NCBI RefSeq assembly: GCF_030371585.1
Contig: NZ_JAUDCE010000030.1
DNA: 30,190 nucleotides
Source of the DNA: Megamonas hypermegale_A
Lineage (GTDB): Bacteria; Bacillota; Negativicutes; Selenomonadales; Selenomonadaceae
Direction: 5' to 3' (one strand)
In this document: positions 24,734-30,190 of the stretch, piece after piece
Layout: each line of letters starts with the position of its first letter
Position numbering within the stretch: the stretch's first letter is position 1
The notes under the pieces: model-generated
Database searches by the model: none
The model's input: the letters and a program-made list of their open reading frames with translations, nothing else
Told to the model about the DNA's origin: nothing
Program-made: the position numbers and the translations under genes

Positions 24734-25984
24734 ATGAAAGTTGAAATTGTAACAACGGGCAGTGAGCTTTTATTAGGACAGATTGTCAATACGAATGCGG
24801 CATACATGTCACAGCGTCTTAACGATTTGGGCTTTGACGTGATTTATCAGACGACGGTTGGCGACAATCACGACCGCATGAAGGAAGTGCTGGAACATGC
24901 GCTGTCGCGTGCAGATATCGTTATCACCTCGGGCGGGCTCGGGCCGACGCAGGGTGATATTACAAAGGAAGTATCGGCGGAAATTTTCGGCCGCAAGATG
25001 AAACTTCATGCGGAAAGCAAACGCCGCATGGAAGAGAGATTTGCGCAGCGTCATGTTGTCTGGACCGATAACAATCTGCGGCAGGTAACGCTGCCGGAAG
25101 GTGCGGAAGTATTTTTGAACTACAACGGTATCGCTTCCGGCGTGGTTTTGGAAAACAACGGCAAATATTTAATCAATCTGCCGGGACCGCCGAGCGAAAT
25201 GAAGGACATGTTTGAACGCAGTCTGAAACCGTTTTTGCAGCGCAAATTCGGCTTTAAGCACATTATCGTTTCCAAAGTGCTCAATACGATGGGACTGGGC
25301 GAGTCCCTTTTGGAAACGGAGATTAAGGATTTGATTTTGGCGCAGTCCAATCCGACTTTGGCGCTTTTAATCCGTCCTGCCGGTGTAATTATCCGCATTA
25401 CGGCGAAAGCCGACACGCGCGAGCAGGCGGAAGAGATGATTGCGCAGATGGAGGAAAAAATCCGTCAGCGCGTCGGTTCGTATATATATGCCGCCAATGA
25501 TGAAAATCTGGAGGAAATCGTGGCAAAACTGCTGCGGGACAACTGCATAAAAGTTTCCTGCGCCGAATCGTGCACGGGCGGTATGCTGGCGCAGCGCCTG
25601 ACTTCCATTTCCGGCAGTTCGTCCTATCTGGACGGCAGTATTGTGACATACAGTAATGACGTTAAAACAAAATTCTTAAGCGTGGATGAAGACCTGCTCT
25701 GCGCCAAAGGTGCTGTCTGCGCCGAAGTGGCTGGTCATATGGCGGAAGGCGTCGTACAGATGTTCAACTCCGATATCGGTGTCGGCATAACGGGCATAGC
25801 AGGACCTACGGGCGGCACAAAGACGAAGCCGGTCGGTCTGGTGTATATTGGTGTTTCCGGTAAATACGGCACGGAAGTTACGGAAAATCATTTCGGCGGC
25901 ACAAGAGACGAAGTGAGATACCGTGCTACGCAGCAGGCGCTGTTCATGCTTCGCCAGTATATACTGAAAAACATTAAGAAATAA
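24734..25984 (+). CDS. cinA: CinA family protein: MoCF-like domain plus nicotinamide-nucleotide amidase
   Basis: The 416-aa protein has an N-terminal COG1058 / molybdopterin-binding-like domain (VEIVTTGSELLLGQIVNTNAAYMSQRLN, TSGGLGPTQGDIT, PGPPSEMKDMF) and a C-terminal CinA amidase domain (SCAESCTGGMLAQRLTSISGSSSYLDGSIVTYSNDVK, GITGIAGPTGGTKTKPVGLVYIG). The C domain hydrolyses nicotinamide mononucleotide to nicotinate mononucleotide in NAD recycling; the N domain is linked to ADP-ribose pyrophosphatase activity in some members. In competent Firmicutes cinA is often in an operon with recA, which is not the case here. ATG 24734 has GAGGA 8 nt upstream; earlier in-frame starts overlap rimO. Palindromic element copy 3 begins 5 bp after the stop. 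Confidence 0.95.
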   Translation: MKVEIVTTGSELLLGQIVNTNAAYMSQRLNDLGFDVIYQTTVGDNHDRMKEVLEHALSRADIVITSGGLGPTQGDITKEVSAEIFGRKMKLHAESKRRMEERFAQRHVVWTDNNLRQVTLPEGAEVFLNYNGIASGVVLENNGKYLINLPGPPSEMKDMFERSLKPFLQRKFGFKHIIVSKVLNTMGLGESLLETEIKDLILAQSNPTLALLIRPAGVIIRITAKADTREQAEEMIAQMEEKIRQRVGSYIYAANDENLEEIVAKLLRDNCIKVSCAESCTGGMLAQRLTSISGSSSYLDGSIVTYSNDVKTKFLSVDEDLLCAKGAVCAEVAGHMAEGVVQMFNSDIGVGITGIAGPTGGTKTKPVGLVYIGVSGKYGTEVTENHFGGTRDEVRYRATQQALFMLRQYILKNIKK

Positions 25985-25989
25985 CGACT

Positions 25990-26090
25990 ATTCGTTGTGC
26001 TGGCAAGACATCGAGCTCTAATCAGCAGTATAATACTTTACTAAATATAAAGTATTATACTGCTTTCGGAAATTGACTGGCATAACAGGT
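25990..26090 (+). mobile_element. MITE-like palindromic element, copy 3 (internally deleted)
   Basis: The element is 101 bp. Its ends ATTCGTTGTGCTGG and the complement of ACCTGTTATGCCAG are imperfect inverted repeats related to those of copies 1 and 2. AACGACT flanks it on both sides (25983-25989, 26091-26097), an exact 7-bp target duplication. The internal arms AGCAGTATAATACTTTA (26024-26040, 26048-26064) are perfect over 17 bp but the loop is only 7 bases, so about 30 bp of the longer form is missing. ACATCGAGC and the orientation match copy 2. It lies between cinA and the helicase gene. Confidence 0.88.
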
Positions 26091-26102
26091 AACGACTATA
26101 AT
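26073..26102 (+). promoter_or_regulatory. Hybrid promoter of the DEAD-box helicase gene, -35 inside the mobile element
   Basis: TTGACT (26073-26078; 5 of 6) lies in the right terminal region of element copy 3. After an 18-bp spacer, a perfect TATAAT (26097-26102) spans the last base of the target duplication and the host sequence. The start point would be near 26109, leaving a short leader before GGAGG at 26126. Confidence 0.65.
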
Positions 26103-26137
26103 TAAGGTCATTTATATAATATACAGGAGGATTTTTT

Positions 26138-27727
26138 TTGGAAGACAATATTATTAAATTTGAAGATATGCAGCTTAGCAAAAAAGTATTGAACGCGGTA
26201 AAGGATATGGGTTTTGAAGAACCGTCTCCGATACAGGCCAAAACGATACCGTTAGCGCTGGAAGGACACGATGTAATCGGACAGGCGCAGACTGGTACGG
26301 GCAAAACGGCGGCATTCGGCATTCCGACGATTGAACAGATAGATGAAAAAAATAAATACATTCAGGCGCTCGTACTGACGCCGACACGCGAACTTGCTAT
26401 TCAGATTGCGGAAGAATTCAACAAAATCGGTAAGTATAAAAAAATAAAGACATTGCCGGTTTACGGCGGCCAGATGATTGACCGTCAAATCCGCGCACTG
26501 CGCTTCGGCGTAAAAATTGTTGTCGGCACGCCGGGCAGATTGATTGACCATATCCGCCGCAATACGATTAAGCTCGACCATGTGAGAATGCTGGTGCTCG
26601 ATGAAGCGGATGAAATGCTGGATATGGGCTTTATCGAGGATATCGAGGAAATTATGTCCAATCTGGCGCAGAAAGAGGACAGACAGACCTTGCTGTTTTC
26701 CGCGACTATGCCGGCGCCGATTGAACGTCTTGCCAGAAATTATATGAATGACCCGCAAAAAGTCATGATTAGCCGCGAACAGCTCACTGTTCCGTCCGTT
26801 GACCAGCTCTATTTCGAAACGCGCGACAAATTTGAAGGTCTGTGCCGTGTGCTCGATATCGAAGACAGCGGCAAATACATCATTTTCTGCCGCACGAAGA
26901 AAAATGTTGATGATTTGCAGGCATCGCTTCAGGTGCGCGGTTATATGGCAGGCAGTCTGCATGGCGATATGAGCCAGGCGCAGCGCGACAGAGTTATGCG
27001 CCGCTTCCGCGAAGGCAAGCTGGAAATTCTCATCGCGACGGATGTAGCGGCGCGCGGTATCGACATTGACGATATCAGCCACGTTATAAACTTCGATATA
27101 CCGCAGGACCCGGAATCGTACGTGCACCGCATCGGCCGTACGGGCAGAGCGGGCCGCACCGGTATCGCCGTAACGTTTATCGAACCGAAGGAATACCGCC
27201 AGCTCAAGCTGATTGAACGCACGACGAAATCCCGCATGATACGCGGTGAGTTGCCGACACCGGCGGACGTTATCGAACGCCAGCGCGAAGCGATAAAGGA
27301 ACGCCTCTTAAAAACGCTCGCCAACAATACGTATTCCGATTATCACCTGATTATTTCCGATATTGCCAACGAAGGCTATGATTATGTGGATATCGCAGCG
27401 GCTGCATTGCAGCTTTCCGTCGAAGGCGTGAAGGAAAAAGAAGACAAACCGCTCGACGAACGCTTTGAAAATACGGGCGGCGCACCGGGCATGGTTCGTC
27501 TGTTCCTCAACATCGGCCGTAAGCAGGGTATCCGCCCGCAGGATATCGTGCGCAGTTTTGCTTCCGAAGTCGACATTCCGGGAAGCGTCATCGGCGTGAT
27601 AAATATCTATGATAAATTCACTTTCGTGGAAGTGCCGAAGGATATTGCGGAAAAAGTAATCTCTGTAATGCACCGCAACACGATTAAAGGATATAAACTC
27701 AATATAGAACCGGCAAAAGGTAAATAA
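26138..27727 (+). CDS. DEAD-box ATP-dependent RNA helicase with DbpA-type RNA-binding domain (CshA/DeaD-like)
   Basis: The 529-aa cytoplasmic RNA helicase has the motifs in order: Q motif GFEEPSPIQ, Walker A AQTGTGKTAA (about 49-58), PTRELAIQ, TPGRLIDH, DEAD (about 157-160), SATMP, ATDVAARGID and HRIGRTGRAGRTG. After an acidic linker, the C-terminal 75 residues (PGMVRLFLNIGRKQGIRPQDIVRSF to FVEVPKDIAEKVI) match the DbpA/CsdA RNA-binding domain. Such proteins act in ribosome assembly, RNA decay or cold adaptation; DeaD/CshA type is most likely, and DbpA itself cannot be excluded. The start is TTG 26138 with GGAGG 7 nt upstream; no better in-frame ATG precedes the Q motif. Its promoter appears to be partly supplied by a mobile element. 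Confidence 0.95.
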   Translation: MEDNIIKFEDMQLSKKVLNAVKDMGFEEPSPIQAKTIPLALEGHDVIGQAQTGTGKTAAFGIPTIEQIDEKNKYIQALVLTPTRELAIQIAEEFNKIGKYKKIKTLPVYGGQMIDRQIRALRFGVKIVVGTPGRLIDHIRRNTIKLDHVRMLVLDEADEMLDMGFIEDIEEIMSNLAQKEDRQTLLFSATMPAPIERLARNYMNDPQKVMISREQLTVPSVDQLYFETRDKFEGLCRVLDIEDSGKYIIFCRTKKNVDDLQASLQVRGYMAGSLHGDMSQAQRDRVMRRFREGKLEILIATDVAARGIDIDDISHVINFDIPQDPESYVHRIGRTGRAGRTGIAVTFIEPKEYRQLKLIERTTKSRMIRGELPTPADVIERQREAIKERLLKTLANNTYSDYHLIISDIANEGYDYVDIAAAALQLSVEGVKEKEDKPLDERFENTGGAPGMVRLFLNIGRKQGIRPQDIVRSFASEVDIPGSVIGVINIYDKFTFVEVPKDIAEKVISVMHRNTIKGYKLNIEPAKGK

Positions 27728-27733
27728 ATAAAG

Positions 27734-27772
27734 AAAAGGGCTTGAAACCGTTTATGGTTTCAGGCCCTTTTT
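27734..27772. terminator. Bidirectional terminator between helicase gene and uvrB
   Basis: AAAAGGGCTTGAAACC pairs with GGTTTCAGGCCCTTTT over 16 positions with one T-G pair, around a 6-base loop. A-runs on the left and T-runs on the right allow use on both strands by the convergent genes. Confidence 0.88.
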
Positions 27773-27781
27773 GCTGTCAAA

Positions 27782-29809
27782 TTATTTTTTTGTATCGCTC
27801 AGTTCAAAAATAATGTCGCGAAGCTGCGCCGCCCGTTCAAATTCAAGATTGCGCGAAGCTTCCTGCATTTCTTTGGTGAGTGACAGTATGAGTTTTTTCT
27901 TTTCTTTCGCCGTCATTTTCGGTTTTTTCTTCGTCGGTTTTGCGTTATAATCGGCTTTTTCTTCCGCTACCATTGTCGTTTCGATGAGATTTTTCACCTT
28001 TTTCTTTATCGTTTGCGGAATGATGTGATGTTTTTCATTGTATTCATGCTGCACGGCGCGGCGGCGGTTCGTTTCGTCAATCGCCTTTTGCATGGAGTCC
28101 GTAATCCGGTCGGCATACATGATTACCTTTCCGGCGGCATTGCGCGCCGCGCGCCCTATTGTCTGTATCAGCGACGTTTCCGAGCGCAGAAAGCCTTCTT
28201 TGTCCGCGTCCAGTATGGCGACGAGCGAAACTTCCGGCATGTCCAGCCCTTCGCGCAGCAGATTTATGCCGACGAGTACGTCGAATTTGCCCATACGCAG
28301 GTCGCGGATAATTTCCGCGCGTTCAATCGTGGCAATATCCGAATGGAGATATCGTACCTTTACGCCCATTTCTTTCAGATAATCAGTCAGATTTTCCGCC
28401 ATTTTTTTCGTGAGTGTCGTAATCAGCACACGCTCGTCTTTTTTCACACGCAGTTTGATTTCGCCGAGCAAATCGTCAATCTGCCCTTCCAGTGGGCGCA
28501 CCTCTATTTCTGGGTCCAACAGGCCCGTCGGGCGGATAATCTGTTCCACAATCTGATTGGCCTGCTCTAGTTCATACTGGGCAGGCGTTGCCGATACGTA
28601 AACTATCTGGTTGATATGCTGCTCGAACTCCTCAAAACGCAGCGGGCGGTTGTCAAATGCCGAAGGCAGACGGAACCCGTTGGCGACGAGCGACTCCTTG
28701 CGCGAGCGGTCGCCGGCGTACATGGCGCGTATCTGCGGAATTGTCACATGCGATTCGTCAATCACAATCATGAAATCGTCAGGAAAATAATCGAGCAGCG
28801 TATACGGCGCTTCGCCTTTCTTTCTGCCTGTCAGATGGCGCGAATAGTTTTCAATGCCGGAGCAGTAGCCCATTTCCTCCATCGTTTCCAAATCGTAATT
28901 TGTGCGCTGCTCGAGGCGCTGCGCTTCCAGCAGTTTATTATCATCGCGGAAAATTTTCAGCTGCTCTTGCAATTCTTTCTGAATGGAGTCGAGTGCATTT
29001 TTCATATGCTCTTTGGAAGTAACGTAATGAGAAGCCGGATAAATCAGAACGTGTTTGCGCTCGCCGTAGACCTGCCCTGTAATCGTATCCACTTCCAGAA
29101 TACGGTCAATCTCATCACCGAACAGCTCGATGCGCACGGCTCTGTCACTGTATCCCGCCGGAAAAATTTCAATCACGTCGCCGCGTACTCTGAATTTGCC
29201 GCGGTCAAAGTTGATATCATTGCGTTCGTATTGAATAGAAACAAGTTTGCGCAGGATTTCATCGCGCGGATATTCCTGTCCTTCGCGCACTGACAGCACC
29301 AAATCGTAGTAATCCTCCGGCGAACCGAGACCGTATATGCACGAAACACTGGCAACGATAATCACGTCGCGCCGCTCAAACAATGAACATGTCGCCGAAT
29401 GGCGCAGTTTATCAATTTCATCGTTGATGGACGAGTCTTTTTCGATATACGTATCCGTTTGGGCAATATATGCTTCCGGCTGGTAGTAATCATAATAGCT
29501 GACAAAATATTCCACCGCATTGTGCGGGAAAAATTCCTTAAATTCGCTGGCAAGCTGCGCGGCAAGCGTTTTATTGTGTGCAATGACCAAAGTAGGTTTT
29601 TGCACTTTTTCAATCAGTTTGGCAATCGTAAATGTCTTGCCCGTTCCCGTAGCCCCCAAAAGTACCTGTGCCGTCTGCCCGTTTTCAATACCGCGTGCCA
29701 GCTTTTCAATCGCCTGCGGCTGGTCGCCCGTCGGCTCAAAAGGAGCTTCCACTTTAAACGGTATTTTCTGTTCTATTTGCAATGTATTCAATTTAGGTAT
29801 ACTTACCAT
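27782..29809 (-). CDS. uvrB: Excinuclease ABC subunit B (UvrB)
   Basis: UvrB is the damage-verifying helicase of nucleotide excision repair; it is loaded by UvrA and recruits UvrC. The 675-aa product has normal length. Landmarks are FEPTGDQPQAI, Walker A GATGTGKT (52-59), the beta-hairpin YYDYYQPEAYIAQTDTYIEKD that clamps DNA (about 105-125), DESHVT, the helicase motifs VLVGINLLREGLD and QTIGRAARN, and the C-terminal UVR domain with FERAAQLRD (about 655-663) that contacts UvrC. AAGGA lies 7-8 nt before ATG 29809. A TATAAT on the minus strand (29868-29873) is a possible -10 without a clear -35. uvrA, often the next gene, is not here. I found no CGAAC-N4-GTTCG SOS box upstream. Confidence 0.98.
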   Translation of the reverse strand: MVSIPKLNTLQIEQKIPFKVEAPFEPTGDQPQAIEKLARGIENGQTAQVLLGATGTGKTFTIAKLIEKVQKPTLVIAHNKTLAAQLASEFKEFFPHNAVEYFVSYYDYYQPEAYIAQTDTYIEKDSSINDEIDKLRHSATCSLFERRDVIIVASVSCIYGLGSPEDYYDLVLSVREGQEYPRDEILRKLVSIQYERNDINFDRGKFRVRGDVIEIFPAGYSDRAVRIELFGDEIDRILEVDTITGQVYGERKHVLIYPASHYVTSKEHMKNALDSIQKELQEQLKIFRDDNKLLEAQRLEQRTNYDLETMEEMGYCSGIENYSRHLTGRKKGEAPYTLLDYFPDDFMIVIDESHVTIPQIRAMYAGDRSRKESLVANGFRLPSAFDNRPLRFEEFEQHINQIVYVSATPAQYELEQANQIVEQIIRPTGLLDPEIEVRPLEGQIDDLLGEIKLRVKKDERVLITTLTKKMAENLTDYLKEMGVKVRYLHSDIATIERAEIIRDLRMGKFDVLVGINLLREGLDMPEVSLVAILDADKEGFLRSETSLIQTIGRAARNAAGKVIMYADRITDSMQKAIDETNRRRAVQHEYNEKHHIIPQTIKKKVKNLIETTMVAEEKADYNAKPTKKKPKMTAKEKKKLILSLTKEMQEASRNLEFERAAQLRDIIFELSDTKK

Positions 29810-30190
29810 AAAATCATCCTTTTATTTTAATAAATTGCACTTCGAGCAGATTGCCCCGTGCAAAATAATTATATCATATTAAACATCTGATATTGTTCGT
29901 TTTTCTTTGCTGCAAAGAAAAACGAACCAAAAAGAAATATTGTTTAATGTTTCGCTATCGCTGCACTGGGCGAGCCTTTGTGGCTCTCGAATATGAAGAA
30001 GCGGTACAAAAGGCTCGAAACGTTTGGAATTTGGCTCGTGTCTTCCATTTTCAGCAAGAACTAAAAATGAGCTGTTGACACTGTAATTCGCTATTCATGC
30101 TAAAACTTTCATCCATGTTAGAGCATTTTCACGGTAGCTTTAGCTATTAAAAATAAAATTTATTAGATGTGCCTTTAGTTCAAATGTTTG
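29810..30190. other. Gene-free stretch upstream of uvrB
   Basis: This 381-bp stretch holds no gene I can support. From left to right it contains the uvrB leader with a small TTGCAC/GTGCAA stem (29835-29863), a perfect 33-bp palindrome (29895-29927) and a second inverted repeat (29971-30017). The rest is AT-rich. A 61-codon open frame across the palindromes (29893-30078) has no ribosome-binding site and a composition typical of translated repeat DNA. Confidence 0.6.
29895..29927. repeat. Perfect palindrome with 16-bp arms upstream of uvrB
   Basis: GTTCGTTTTTCTTTGC, a single T, then its exact reverse complement. There is no T-run suited to termination. About 45 bp further on, CGAGCCTTTGT (29971-29981) and ACAAAAGGCTCG (30006-30017) form a second, near-perfect inverted repeat, itself nested in GTTTCG/CGAAAC. 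The whole 29895-30030 segment looks like a structured intergenic repeat or the end of a small mobile element. Only one copy is in the window. Confidence 0.6.

Noticed and set aside
26115..26120. TATAAT directly before the helicase ribosome-binding site
   Set aside because: The start point would fall within the ribosome-binding site itself; the TTGACT-18-TATAAT pair upstream fits better.
29810..29930. SOS (LexA) box upstream of uvrB
   Set aside because: The palindrome reads GTTCG...CGAAC with long arms, the wrong orientation and spacing for CGAAC-N4-GTTCG.
29893..30078. 61-codon plus-strand open frame
   Set aside because: It has no ribosome-binding site and runs through two inverted repeats, so it is more likely an intergenic repeat than a gene.
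30075..30110. Promoter beginning with TTGACA near the right end
   Set aside because: No acceptable -10 lies 16-19 bp downstream, and no gene follows in the window.

Overview
The window reads as a chromosomal segment of a Firmicute with a Gram-negative-type envelope. My best guess is class Negativicutes (Selenomonadales/Acidaminococcales-like). The grounds are a dcw cluster with the Firmicute-type ftsQ-DUF881-small-basic-protein-ftsZ order, a MurE carrying the DNPR signature of meso-diaminopimelate ligases, and moderate GC. The genus is not established.

Layout. (1) 1-5985 is the adaptation end of a type I-B CRISPR-Cas locus: the 3' part of cas3, then cas4, cas1, cas2, a short leader region holding a 100-bp inverted-repeat element, and an array of 27 repeats and 26 spacers. 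This part is clearly more AT-rich than the rest. The Cascade genes (cas6, cas8b, cas7, cas5) would lie to the left, outside the window. (2) 6066-6919, minus strand: a YbaK/ProX-type deacylase and a small DUF1858 protein. (3) 6949-8656, plus strand: a divergent Lgt-like membrane protein and an exported polysaccharide deacetylase. (4) 8739-22278: the division and cell-wall cluster rsmH-ftsL / murE-murF-mraY-murD-murG-murC-ddl-ftsQ-DUF881-sbp / ftsZ. It lacks mraZ, a division transpeptidase (pbpB/spoVD), ftsW, murB and ftsA at their usual places. A terminator follows ftsL, and separate promoter-like sequences precede murE and ftsZ. (5) 22304-25984: an orphan solute-binding-protein-like gene, rimO and cinA. 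(6) 26138-27727: a DEAD-box RNA helicase with a DbpA-type C-terminal domain, convergent with uvrB (27782-29809, minus). (7) 29810-30190: no gene called; it holds a perfect 16-bp-arm palindrome and further inverted repeats.

The most notable discovery is a family of three small non-coding mobile elements (MITE-like; 131, 131 and 101 bp) between ftsL and murE, mraY and murD, and cinA and the helicase gene. Each has about 15-bp imperfect terminal inverted repeats, a long internal palindrome containing TATAAT on both strands, and 7-bp flanking direct repeats (two exact, one with a single mismatch). One copy supplies the -35 box of a near-consensus promoter for the helicase, one landed on the mraY stop codon, and one lies in the predicted 5' leader of the mur operon. 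Whether the family is already described needs a database search that I cannot run.
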